From NCBI GenBank assembly GCA_049999725.1, contig JBNGIS010017684.1, positions 1 to 21,667 of the forward strand: a stretch of DNA of 21,667 bases. Reading direction: 5' to 3'. This document shows, in pieces, positions 9,741-18,895 of the stretch. This DNA comes from Haplomitrium mnioides (taxonomy: Eukaryota; Marchantiophyta; Haplomitriopsida; Calobryales). The notes under the pieces were generated by a model. The model did no database searches. It was not told where the DNA came from and saw only the letters and a list, made by a program, of their open reading frames with translations. The first letter of the stretch is position 1. Each line of letters opens with the position of its first letter. The position numbers were made by a program, and so were the translations under genes.

Positions 9741-10591
9741 TTATGTCAGCTAATGAATTGGAGTGCTGACATAGAATTCTTCCCATCATGAGCACCATTG
9801 GGGCAATTCCTCTATACTGAGTGTAAAAGCACCTCGAAAGCAATGGAACTACTTCAATCTGTGGGTACAAGCAGATCGCATGGATTCGAGGAGTGGAACG
9901 GAATCATTGCGGAAGGAGAGAATAGAGAAGTGGTTGCCAACAAGTGGAGGGGCACTACTAAAATTCAAAAGAAGCCAACGAGAGCCCATAAGTGTCATTA
10001 GGATGCGGGAATCGAGGTCTAGCGGGTAGGAAGGAACGTCCACCAGAGGAAAAAAGGCTGAAGGAGAAAGGTTGAAGCTACAAGGTGGAAATGTGAAAGT
10101 GCTCAAGAAGGATGGGGAGCAAGCCTGTAGATGCCACACTCCAAAGTCGAGGATCGGGGATAGAGGAGAAGGGTTGAGACCTTCATGAGAAAGGGCTAGG
10201 CTAGGGATCGGGGGACGCTTCGATGCCGCAAGGAAAAGACAAGTTTGACAAAGGTCCGACCCTTTTCTTGAGTATCCCGGCTTTTAATGAAAACGTGGAG
10301 TCTGTTGAGGGCTCCGGAGGATTCCATGGAAATGTGGCATCTCCAGAGAGCTTCAAGAGATTCAACGGATGACGTGTCGGTGCTAGGGAGTCCGCAAGTC
10401 TTCATGGAGAGGTGGTGGGCCCAAGGAGTCTACAAGTCTTCACGGAGAGATGGCGGGCCCGAGACGTTTGAAGGCTTTTAACGGAAACGTGGCAAGTGCA
10501 AGAGGCCCGTGGAGTTTAGTGGAAATGTGGACGAATGGGAGTGTCCGTGGTCTTCATCGGAGAAAGGTCAACGTGATGGTCAAACTACCCC

Positions 10592-11280
10592 TTTGAAAAA
10601 CAGCATCGGATGGCGGCTCCTCGGAATACGTGGCGTCCTCAGAGAGCTTGCAGAGATTCAGTAGACACGTGGGGGCGAGGTGGAGTCCGTTGGATTTCAC
10701 GGAAGAAGGTCAGCGTGACAGTCCGCCTACCTCTTTGAAAAACGGCAACGGACGGTGCTCTTGCGAATTACGTGGCATTCAAGGAGGGTCCATGGGATCC
10801 TTCGAGTCAGAGAAGAGTCAACCACGGAACCAAGTCAACGCGACGGTCAGGCTACCCTTTTGAAAAATGGCCTCGGACGACGGCTCCTCGGATTACGTGG
10901 CATCCTTGNNNNNNNNNNNNNNNNNNNNNNNNNNNNNNNNNNNNNNNNNNNNNNNNNNNNNNNNNNNNNNNNNNNNNNNNNNNNNNNNNNNNNNNNNNNN
11001 NNNNNNNNAAAAATGGCCTCGGACGACGGCTCCTCGGATTACGTGGCATCCTTGGAGAGCTTGTGGAGATTCAGTGGACACGTGGCGGCGAGGTGGAGTT
11101 CGTTGGATTCCACGGAACAAGGTTAGCGCGATGGTCTGCCTACCCCTTGAAAAACGGCAACAGACATCGCTCTTGCAAATAACATGGCACTTAAGGAGGG
11201 TCTGTGGGATCCTTTGGGTTAGAGAAAAGTCAACCACGGAACCAGCTCAGCGTGACGGTCAGGCTACTCCTTTGAAAAAT
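10592..11280 (+). repeat. 267-bp dimeric tandem repeat inside the 3' LTR
   Basis: The TTTGAAAAA landmark lies at 10592, 10734, 10859, about 11146 (one T lost) and 11271. Spacings are 142, 125, 287 and 125. The odd 287 spans the N gap and becomes 141 once 146 bases are removed, matching the 142-125-142-125 pattern of the 5' LTR. Confidence 0.88.
10909..11008. other. Assembly gap of exactly 100 N, probably artificial
   Basis: The 46 bases before the gap (10863-10908) are identical to the 46 bases after it (11009-11054), both beginning AAAAATGGCCTCGGACGACG. A placeholder of exactly 100 N usually denotes unknown size. Here the two contig ends appear to overlap, so no sequence is likely to be missing. 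Any translation across it is meaningless. Confidence 0.9.
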
Positions 11281-12717
11281 GGCGTCAGACGGCGGAGACG
11301 GAAGAAAGTCAACCTCGACATGTGGCACTTCATAGGAGCCTGAGAGATCCTTCGGACTTCCCTGTTCGTTGGATCCTTGGGCTTGGGATCCGAGGTCAAC
11401 TACAGGACAAGGTCAAAGCGGTGGTGCAACTTCTAGATTGAACACGGCATCGGACGGCGGCAACAGAAGAAAAGTCAAGAATGGACCCTGGGTTTCGCTA
11501 GGTTCTATGGACTCGGATCCGAAGGGATCTCTGGATGCGAATCTTAGAGATTCCGTAGGACTCTTTTTCCATGGGATTCTTCGAAACTCTGTTTCGAGGG
11601 GTTCTTCGGACTGGAGTTCTCTGGGAATCTTTGGAGTCTCAGTCCGCGAGATTCCTCAGACTCACTTCCGTGTGAGCATTGGGCTTGATGCCATTCAACG
11701 AACCAACAAGACAGGTGTCACAACCTCTGAATTCGAGCCTAACGGGATTAACTAACAATGGGGACAAGTGTCGCGACGTCCGAATCCGAGCCAATGGGAT
11801 TAATGACCTTTCAACGGGAAGGACTCGTGGGGGCAGCGGAAGCATGGGGGGTATACATAGACGGTCTCCGATTGTGATCGAGTTGATGTGCAAGCAAACT
11901 AGAGACGCAACGAACGATCTCGAGACAATGAAAACGCAAACGAGGTAAGGTAGGATCGGATTCCAGTGAGAAGCTACGTGAAGTGAGTGAACTCGCACTG
12001 GGGGCAGGCGGAGGTGAAGGTGGACTGGAGAGACGTTGAGAATCGTTAGACGGGGAGCTCTAGAGGCTCGGGCGATCCAGGTGAACTCATCCTCGTAAGT
12101 GGACCAAGAGTGGAGGTGGATTGATACAAGAGACTAGAAGGGAATCCATCCTATTCAAAATTCGGGAGAGGCTGCCAAGTGGGATCTTGGAGTCATCTCT
12201 ACATTATTTGTGCAAGAGCATCAACCTAGAGTGCTCGGAGTGCACTCTGGTGTAATCTTTCAAGTGGAGTTGTGAAGAGAGTGGATGCGTGAGTGCTTGC
12301 GCACTGCGGAGAAGACTTGTTCGAGGCTTGGAGGTAAAGTGAGCTACCTGCAATTGGGAAGACTGTCTTCCAGAGGTGGAAGTCAACGAAATCCTCTTCC
12401 TAGCCTAAGGAAGTAAAAGTAGGGCTTTTCGCGAGGGAAGTTGAAAAACTATCTGGAGAAGGGTATGTAGGTGTGAAAGTGGAGGTGAAGATTGAACAGG
12501 TAAGTGATTAAGAAGAGAGAGGTTTGCTAGGGAGACCAATTCGAGAGGGTCTTCAAGGACTCTACTGTGTTGCAGTGCATTGTTGGGTGTATATGTGTAT
12601 GTATGTTTGCTAGCTAGATTTACATTCTGCATATTTTGTACCAGAGCCATTTAGACTAGGATTTGATAGGACCAGTTGAGCAGACCCTATGACAACTTTG
12701 AAGGGGGAGTCAAGTCC

Positions 12718-12924
12718 CTTGACACAACCCTGTGACCATGGGGGTGAATGCTCTCTACTCCTTACTCTATTTTATAGTGTAGGGAATAACTCATATTAGG
12801 ATAGTTAGGAATCACGTTTGTACCAAATCTTGTGACAACCCTGAGAAGGGGAGTCCAGTCTATTATCATTGTTCATTATTGCAAGATATAACACCTTTCT
12901 GCCCCCCAAGTATACACAAGGTGG
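12718..12924 (+). repeat. Near-identical LTR block, 3' copy
   Basis: Counterpart of 3400-3606 with a single substitution (A at 12826). It is sharply bounded by differences at 12717 and 12925. Confidence 0.85.
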
Positions 12925-13209
12925 CAGGGTCTAAGATTTGAGACCCTTGGAATACATTGAAAGAATTACACAATGCATGTTGGGTGGTGTGAATGTGGAT
13001 TTGGGGTTTGTAAATGAAGGCCCAAATTGCATGCTGAAGAGAGTAAGGGGTGAGTAAATGGCTTGTAAGGTAAGAGAGGATCCTTAAAGCCTCAAAGTGA
13101 CAACTAGATATGGGCCATCTCAGAAAAGAACCTAAGAGCCTTGAATCTGTCCTCCTCTGCCTTCCAAGTGGCACCGCAGAAGGTTTAGGCCTGAAGGAGG
13201 GGAGTGACA

Positions 13210-13214
13210 TCTTC
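13210..13214. repeat. Right target-site duplication of the Ty3 element (imperfect)
   Basis: TCTTC directly follows the 3' LTR and matches ACTTC at 577-581 in four of five bases. Satellite continues immediately after it. Confidence 0.5.
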
Positions 13215-13667
13215 ATGTTTGTTTTTCTCTTCATACTTAATGTGTAATTTGAACTTTGTTACTTGTATCATTTGTCTTTGTTTCTCTCTTCATACTCAAC
13301 GTGTAATTCAACTATGTTATTTGCATCATTCATCTTGTTTTCCTCTTCCTACTCAACGTGTATCTCAACTTTGTTACTTGTATCATTAATCTTTTTTTTT
13401 TCTCTTCATACTCAACGTGTAGTTCAATTTTGGTACTTGTATCATTCATCTTTGCTTTTCTTGTCATACTCAACATGTAATTCAACTTTGTTACTTGTAT
13501 CATTCATCTTTGTTTTTCTCTTCATACTCAACGTGTAGTTCAACTTTGTTACTTGTATCATTCATCTTTGTTTTTCTCTTTATACTCAACGTGTAATTCA
13601 ACTTTGTTACGTGTATCATTTATCTTTGTTTTTCTCTTCATACTCAATGTGTAATTCAGCTTTGTTA

Positions 13668-13672
13668 CTTGT
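13668..13672. repeat. Target-site duplication of the Ty1 element, left copy
   Basis: CTTGT precedes the LTR start TGTTGAATG at 13673. The same CTTGT follows the other LTR at 19971-19975, where the satellite resumes with ATCATTTAT. It is a perfect five-base duplication. Confidence 0.85.
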
Positions 13673-13927
13673 TGTTGAATGTGAGGATCATGCAATTAGT
13701 GGAAAATGTGGTAAACATGAGAACAACAAGTATGAGATGAAACATGAAACTCTTCCTCTCCTTCTCTTGTCTCTCCTCAAAATATGAATATGCTTAATCT
13801 TACATTGTAGAATCTAATATGTGACTAAGGTAATGTGCTAATCATGTAGGATTAGCACTAACCCTAATTTTAATCATAGACACTAATCATAGACTGGACT
13901 TATTATCTTACTAGATGTAGTATAACA
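13673..13927 (-). repeat. 3' LTR of the copia element (255 bp)
   Basis: On the plus strand it starts TGTTGAATGTGAGGATCATG and ends GTAGTATAACA, giving TGTT/AACA inverted ends. It aligns with 19702-19970. It is downstream in element orientation because the genes run on the minus strand. Confidence 0.9.
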
Positions 13928-13936
13928 CTCCCTATT
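13928..13936 (-). other. Polypurine tract of the copia element
   Basis: The minus strand reads AATAGGGAG directly before the 3' LTR (TGTTATAC). It is short but in the expected place. Confidence 0.55.
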
Positions 13937-14339
13937 GGTTATAACATGGGGAATGTTGTAGCCATACATAAGATAGATATGAAACCTATGATAAAATATC
14001 ACCAAGACACCAAAATAAAATCATATGAAGTATTAAAGTGTTGCTTCATTAAAACCTTCTCATACTCCTAGGAGGGAAAGAGTACAGCCACCATTTAGAA
14101 ATGGATATATAAGTCATATAGTGACCAAATAGAGAGAAGAAGTAATGAGAAAGTTGGCTATATGCCAAATAAATCATCAAAAAATAATAATCATACAAAG
14201 CTTGGAAAAATACCATAAGCAGAGTAGAATATGAAGATATATCAGTGATAAAAATAATGACAATGATCAGAGAATGAAATAATAGTCAATGAAGTCATGA
14301 TAATAATGTCGATAATCTTTGTAAACCAAGTGAATGACA
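13937..14339 (-). other. Copia 3' untranslated segment
   Basis: About 400 AT-rich bases between the RNase H tail and the PPT have no ORF. On the minus strand AAGGTTTTAATGAAGCAACA (14039-14058) resembles a sequence often seen near the 3' end of plant copia elements. This comparison is from memory. Confidence 0.5.
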
Positions 14340-14408
14340 AAAATGTTGATGCAGTGCTGGAGGTAAAGCTTTCATAAATATATCGGCAATGTTCTCTTTA
14401 CTAGATAT
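14340..14408 (-). pseudogene. Copia RNase H C-terminal remnant
   Basis: On the minus strand this reads ISSKENIADIFMKALPPALH, matching the conserved end of copia RNase H (xxNxADxFTKxLP). Everything upstream in RNase H, including its catalytic residues, is absent. It directly abuts the RT fragment ending at 14411, so it marks a deletion junction. Confidence 0.75.
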
Positions 14409-14410
14409 AA

Positions 14411-14810
14411 CCTATATAGGTATGTTGTCACAACATCCATCTCATGAGTAATGAGCTCATGTCCTAGGGAAAAGCCTACTATAAACTGGTATGTGATAGC
14501 ATCCATAACTTGGCGTATGTAAGATCAAAGTCTCTCCCAAGTATTTGTGTATAGCTTTGGCTACAAGACGTGTGTTATATCTGACAATTTTGCCTTTTTC
14601 ATTTCGCTTCTTCATAAAGAACCACCTATATCCAATTAAGTTAGCATCAAAGAGAATAGGGACTAAAGGTCTAAATACCTTCCTTTGTATCATGGAATCA
14701 AGTTCTGAATCCATTTCCTTTTTCCACTCTATTTGATCAGAACTGTCCATAGCTTCTTTGACAAATTTGGGATCAGGTGGTGTATCAGATATATTCTATG
14801 AAACTAGGAA
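14411..14810 (-). pseudogene. Copia reverse transcriptase, N-terminal fragment
   Basis: The minus-strand frame 14750-14457 reads SSDQIEWKKEMDSELDSM, then GYRWFFMKKRNEKGKIVRY and NTRLVAK, the standard start of copia RT. A frameshift follows. The next conserved motif, HEMDVVTTYLY, ends at 14411. The following YVDD catalytic box and the whole rest of RT are missing, and the sequence jumps to the RNase H tail. The protein could not polymerise DNA. Confidence 0.85.
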
Positions 14811-15279
14811 TGCAAAATGGTCATCGACATCTACACTCTCTCCTTGGTATATAACCCTTGTATACATATAGTGGATCGAGATCTTGTGATTATCAAGGTA
14901 CTCCAATAGGAAAATAGTCGACTAAGATAGTCAAGGTGTAGATGATGATGCTTTCATGACATCAGCTAAGGATGTAGTTCTCTTAGTCAAAACTTTTTGT
15001 CAAGGTTGAGAGTCTTTTGAGCCAAGAGGGCGTCCTCTCTTTTGCCTTGGTACTTGGTCAACTACTGGTTTTGAAATATCCTGAATTCTTGCAGGAATAT
15101 ATGACCTTGTTACCTTTGCAATTTCATTAAAAGAATTTGGCAATTGTTCAACTGTTTTAGCCAAGTGAAGAAGTCTCTTGACTTCATCCTCACCTTGCCT
15201 TGTTCTTTGATCTATCCATATAGTGAATATATTCTCCCATTGGATTTTTTTCGGTAATGAAGAATTTTTTTTCTTCAAA
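14811..15279 (-). pseudogene. Copia integrase-RT linker, partly open
   Basis: A minus-strand frame (15278-15000) reads through a charged, poorly conserved linker including ARIQDISKPVVDQVPRQKRG and ends at a stop. Further stop-interrupted sequence leads to VDDHFAFLVS and then RT. Such linkers between the integrase tail and RT are usual in copia polyproteins. No domain is recognised. Confidence 0.5.
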
Positions 15280-16270
15280 AAGACTTGGAAATATATCCTT
15301 GTAGAAATGGCAATCGGCTAATCTGGCTTGAAACACATCAGCTCTGGATGGTTCCAGATAGCGTATAATAGAAGAAGAGTCATATTCTACATAGATGCCT
15401 TTCTGTCTCTAAGGTCTCATCTTAGTCCTTTTCAGTCCCATAATTGGAACTAAGACTTGACAACCAAAAACTCGTAAATTGTATAAATTTGGTATATTAA
15501 CATAGGCAAGTTGGTGAGATGATAATGAATTAAATGTTGATGGCCAATATTTTAATAATGATGCAGCATGTAGCATTCTATGGCCCCATGCAGAAACCGG
15601 TAAATTGGTCTGCATTAGCATAGGCCTAACAATCATTTGAATGTTGCATATGACTCTTTTGGCTATTCCATTTTGTAAATAGACATGTGCCACAGAGTAT
15701 TGGCTATCAATACCAATAGTTATGCAAAAGTCATCAAATGTTTTTGATGTAAAATCCTCTGCATTGTCAACTCGTAGGACTTTTATTGGACTTTCTGAAA
15801 ATTGAGCTTTCAATTTCAGAATGTGTGCCAATATCCTCAAGAAGACTAGATTATGGGTTGAGAGTAATGACACTTGTGACCATTTTGTGGAAGCATAGAT
15901 GATCACCAGATAGTGCCAAAAGGGCTCACTAGGTGGGCCAATAGGACCACAAACATCTGCATGTATTCTCTCAAGGAATTTTGGAATTTCTAGATTTTTT
16001 TTGGAAATCATTGGACGTAAGGCTAGTTTTCCTTGAGAACAATGTACACATGGTCTTTCAATCATAGATGGCTTTATGCTTTGAGGAATTGATCGTGTCA
16101 CTTTCTGAATGTTGCAAAACATTGTAGTGCTCGGATGTCCTAAGCAATTATACCATAAAGTAATATGATCGATTGATTTTGCATGAGTATGAAAGGTTTG
16201 TATTTGCATGATAGAAAAACCAAGAGAGTGCACAAAAAGTGTTCTTTTGTTTCAAATCCGTCAAGAGTGT
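15280..16270 (-). pseudogene. Copia integrase pseudogene
   Basis: The largest surviving frame (16233-15409) contains the pre-integrase zinc region and the core. In LWYNCLGHPS the usual first His is Tyr; CVHCSQGK keeps the CX2C pair. The first catalytic Asp is in RIHADVCGPIG and the second in VLRVDNAEDFTS. The Glu expected in the NGxAE motif is Lys (NGIAKRVICNI, codon 15658-15660), a single G-to-A change that removes the triad. NLPVSAWGHRMLHAASLL and LRVFGCQVLVPI follow. After a stop near 15410 the C-terminal part (GIYVEYDSSSIIRYLEPS, RLADCHFYKDIFPSL) stays readable to about 15280. Confidence 0.9.
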
Positions 16271-16580
16271 GCTTCAATAAATGCAACACTTCCTGATTTC
16301 TACAAGTGCTTGTATGTATGTGATAACCATTGTCTTGTATATCACAAAAACTAATCAAGTTTTTGGTTGCACTTGAAGCATGTATTGCTGACGTGATATG
16401 TTTAATAGTCCCTTGTGGCAATCTGATAGTGGCTAGTCCTTTTCCTTCTTCAATCTGATTTTTTCCCATTAAAGTGGTCACCTTTCAGTGTGAGGGCGTT
16501 AGCTTGGTAAAATAAGACCTGCATTTTAAAATAGCATGAGTATTGCTATTGTCTATTATATAGGTATGAATGTCATCAAG
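16271..16580 (-). pseudogene. Copia protease pseudogene
   Basis: On the minus strand YIIDNSNTHAILKC corresponds to the copia protease active site, where relatives have D-S-G-T-T-H; the Asp is kept but the following residues have changed. After a stop near 16484 the frame 16481-16140 continues with MGKNQIEEGKGLATIRLPQG and NLISFCDIQDNGYHI, typical of the domain's second half. A frameshift near 16240 separates it from integrase. Confidence 0.75.
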
Positions 16581-17533
16581 AGGAAGTGTAGAATTTGTAC
16601 ACTAAATCATATTTGTCTCTAGTATATTCAGATCCTCTTCCTTATTGATATAATTGCTAAGGGTATCGATCTGTTCCATAAAGACACCATGATTCTCTGT
16701 TGCAGATTTCTAGTTTTTGTCTTTGGTATAAAGTGCAACCAAGTGAGCTAGGACTCTGCAAACTTTATTCATATACCCCATGGTCCACATCTGCTACAAG
16801 CAATTAGTCCTCTTGTGTTACTAGAGGATAGCTGGTTTATGTTATTATATGAATTCCTGCCTCCTCTTCTTCCTCTTTTGATAAAAACATGCAGAGTTTC
16901 CCCTGTCCCTTCCTCTCCCTATAAATTGCTGATTCTTGCCATTCATAGGAGCTTACCCCTTTGAGAATTTTGTCTGAAGGAACCAAATCCGACCATTGTT
17001 CTAGACATGCCTCTACTATTTTTTGGCTTGGAATAATGTGCTTGAGGTGCAGGAGTTTGAGGTTGGGTACTTGGGGGTCTTACTTTTGAATTCTTCATCA
17101 ACAAATCCTAATGTTTCTCTGCTAACAGTAAATAAGCTATAAGTTCAGAATAGATAGAAAAATTCATGTTTCTGTACTAAGAAAGCAGAATCATGTTGGT
17201 TGTATGGAATGTGGATAATGTTTTCTCAAATTTTTCCTCTTGAGAAACAAGATGTCCACATAATGTTGGTTGAGATGTTATTATGAACAACTCATTGTTA
17301 TATTTAGATATGAAAGAAAAATCTTGAACTCTTAGATTGACCCAATCATGCTTTGCTTTAGGCAGATGAATTGTTTTTGCATGGTCAAATCTTTCTTTCA
17401 AATTATCCCAAAGAATTCTAGGATTACTCTCATTCCAATATTGAATTTTGAGAGAGTCAGAAAGATAATGCCTCAAGAAGACCAAGGCCTAGGCTTTCTA
17501 TTGTGAGTTTATGCCCTCATCTGTAAGGATTGT
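16581..17533 (-). pseudogene. Copia gag pseudogene (UBN2-type), N-terminus missing
   Basis: The frame 17485-17177 shows the gag core: LRHYLSDSLK, LWDNLKERFDHAK, PKAKHDWVNLRVQDFSF, YNNELFIITSQ and EKTLSTFH. It can be followed upstream through stops (ILTDEGINSQ) to 17533, where homology stops at a foldback. Downstream, in another frame, come IYSELIAYLLLAEKH and NSKVRPPSTQPQTP, then a Gly/Arg-rich nucleocapsid-like stretch with stops. The single CCHC knuckle expected near 16740-16800 is too decayed to identify. Confidence 0.8.
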
Positions 17534-17571
17534 CCTACCTATTAGAGACCACAATCCTTACAAATGAGGGC
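17513..17571. repeat. 21-bp inverted repeat (foldback) at the gag boundary
   Basis: The left arm 17513-17533 and right arm 17551-17571 are reverse complements with one mismatch (C at 17521 against A at 17563). A 17-base loop separates them. The left arm codes the minus-strand gag residues ILTDEG; the right arm is an inverted copy with no gag continuation after it. Confidence 0.9.
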
Positions 17572-18087
17572 AATCTAGAAGATCTATTGGAGAGATATGT
17601 CAGTTTCCAATTTGATCAAACCAAATGACTTGGAATAAGAATAGTTGGTCTGAACACAACTGGAATGACTTGAAAAAGTATACACACTTTAAAGATGATG
17701 TGTATCTTGATGATTCTCCAACAGTCTAGCTTCATTGAATGAGTATTGATCACTATCCCCTATAAAAAATCACTCTAATAGCATAACAGTATTGTTATTG
17801 GGAGTAACATGCAAAAGGTATAATCTATAGCATACTATTCAATTTTATTTTTCAACCATATGCAGCCAAATAAGTCTTGAAAGAATCGTTTGGAGCAGGT
17901 GATCAAATATACGTCTTCAGATTTTGAAATGGTTTTGTATATTGCACAAACTAGATTGAAGAATTGTTGTACCTATGCTAAAGAAAAATTAGGTTCGGTG
18001 CTCAAAACAGGTTCGAGAATAATTTTGTGCTTCTGTAGAAACTTAGTGCATGTTCGGCAAGAATCGCATAGGTTCGGGTGACTTAGT

Positions 18088-18183
18088 AGCTTCAGGGATG
18101 AATCTGAAGCTTCGGTAAATAGGTATGGTTTCTAAACCATGTGTCGTATCACTTGGGACCTTCACTTAGTCCCATAAGTGAAG
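18088..18183. other. Three consecutive perfect short hairpins
   Basis: The first is AGCTTCAG/CTGAAGCT (18088-18111, 8-bp stem, 8-base loop). The second is ATGGTTT/AAACCAT (18125-18140, 7-bp stem, 2-base spacer). The third is CTTCACTTA/TAAGTGAAG (18160-18183, 9-bp stem, 6-base loop). All fall within 96 bases and have no mismatches. The function is unknown. Confidence 0.6.
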
Positions 18184-18436
18184 TCTCAAAAAATGTTTGA
18201 TCTATATAACGCTCGCACTCAAGGTCTCCTTCAATAATAGTTACCTCACCCCCTGTATCTGGGAGTGGGGTTGAACCTCTTCTAGAATAGCTTGTAACAC
18301 GTGGCGATTAGAGATAGGTCAAAAAAATCAAGGGCAGCTTCTCCTCCGAGCTTAGAATAGTTTGATATAATTTCCTTTTTTTTTACTGAAATAGTGACTT
18401 ATCATTGCTTCAACTTTGCTAGTTCCTCCTCCGTTT

Positions 18437-18895
18437 GAACTTTCAAGAAATACTGAAGTAGCACTTTTGAACTTTCAATATTTATAATTTTTTACAAAAA
18501 AGTTGATGTGTCTCAGTTTCGCCGTTGAGTTTTCCTTCTTTCCTTTGAACTTTTGACTCTCACTCTGAATCCATTTCAAACTTTCAAAAAAATATAAATA
18601 TTTTTTTTTGAAACAAGGATATATCACCAATTTGCGTAGATAAAAGACTCTTTGAACTTTCCAACTTCACTGAGCAAAATTTTCAAACTTTCAAAGCACT
18701 TGAAAAGAGTTTGCTGAAACAATGATATTATGTTGTTTCCCGCACAGATATGAAGTGCCAAGTTGTCGAACTTTCGAAATACTCGAATGTGTCCCACTAT
18801 CAAACTTTCACCGAAAGGATGATGTATCACCAATTCAACAGCTTAGATGTCAAAATTTCAAAAAACTCCACTTGAAATCTTTCCAAACTTTCCAA
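18437..18895. repeat. Degenerate tandem repeat of about 110 bp with paired GAACTTTC motifs
   Basis: GAACTTTC-like motifs occur at 18437, 18547, 18654, 18768 and about 18852. Each is followed 31-34 bases later by AAACTTTC or GAACTTTC (18469, 18578, 18685, 18802, 18885). Steps are 110, 107, 114 and about 84 bp. Between pairs, GATATATCACCAATTT (18619) and GATGTATCACCAATTC (18821) are related. It has no coding character that I can show. Confidence 0.65.

Larger units (their letters stand above)
582..13209 (+). mobile_element. Ty3/gypsy LTR retrotransposon, complete but inactive
   Basis: The element has two direct LTRs of about 3.3 kb beginning TGTCA and ending TGACA. Between them lie a candidate PBS, gag with CCHC knuckles, protease, reverse transcriptase, RNase H, integrase and a polypurine tract, in that order. 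Integrase after RNase H defines the Ty3/gypsy superfamily. I see no chromodomain after integrase, no second (archaeal-type) RNase H between RNase H and integrase, and no envelope-like ORF before the 3' LTR. This argues against chromoviruses and Tat/Ogre elements. At least a dozen in-frame stops and several frameshifts break the coding region. The LTRs differ by about 10% by eye, so the insertion is old. Satellite flanks both sides. Confidence 0.95.
9744..13209 (+). repeat. 3' LTR of the Ty3 element (3466 bp including 100 N)
   Basis: It starts TGTCAGCTAATGAATTGG and ends GGGAGTGACA, aligning with 582-3890 throughout. Removing the 100 N and the 46-base duplication around them leaves 3320 bp, close to the 3309 bp of the 5' copy. 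Divergence is about 10% by eye, mostly transitions, except in the near-identical block at 12718-12924. Right-hand flanking satellite starts at 13210. Confidence 0.92.
13210..13672. repeat. 58-bp satellite array, middle block
   Basis: About eight units of the satellite, same orientation and phase pattern as 1-581, separate the Ty3 and Ty1 elements. The block ends in TTTGTTACTTGT where the copia LTR begins. ORFs read through it (for example 13263-13538) are repeats of short Ser/Leu/Phe-rich strings with no protein character. Confidence 0.95.

Noticed and set aside
9849-10139. Minus-strand ORF in the 3' LTR with a related ORF at 742-945 in the 5' LTR
   Set aside because: The similarity follows from the LTRs being copies. 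The two frames differ in length and there is no recognisable domain.
10755-11343. Overlapping ORFs spanning the N gap
   Set aside because: They are translations through unknown bases and duplicated contig ends inside an LTR.
582-13209. Endogenous pararetrovirus or envelope-bearing virus
   Set aside because: LTRs, an integrase core and a PPT are present, there is no movement protein or envelope-like ORF, and the gene order is that of a plain Ty3 retrotransposon.
13263-13538. Ser/Leu/Phe-rich ORF that could suggest a membrane protein (also 20505-20786)
   Set aside because: It is a read-through of the 58-bp satellite, with repeating strings in shifting frames. The hydrophobicity comes from T-rich DNA.
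18624-18833. Minus-strand ORF with a possible repeat of about 37 residues (leucine-rich-like)
   Set aside because: The underlying DNA repeat is about 107-114 bp, not consistently a multiple of three. Leu/Phe content follows AT-richness, and no clear repeat signature is kept.
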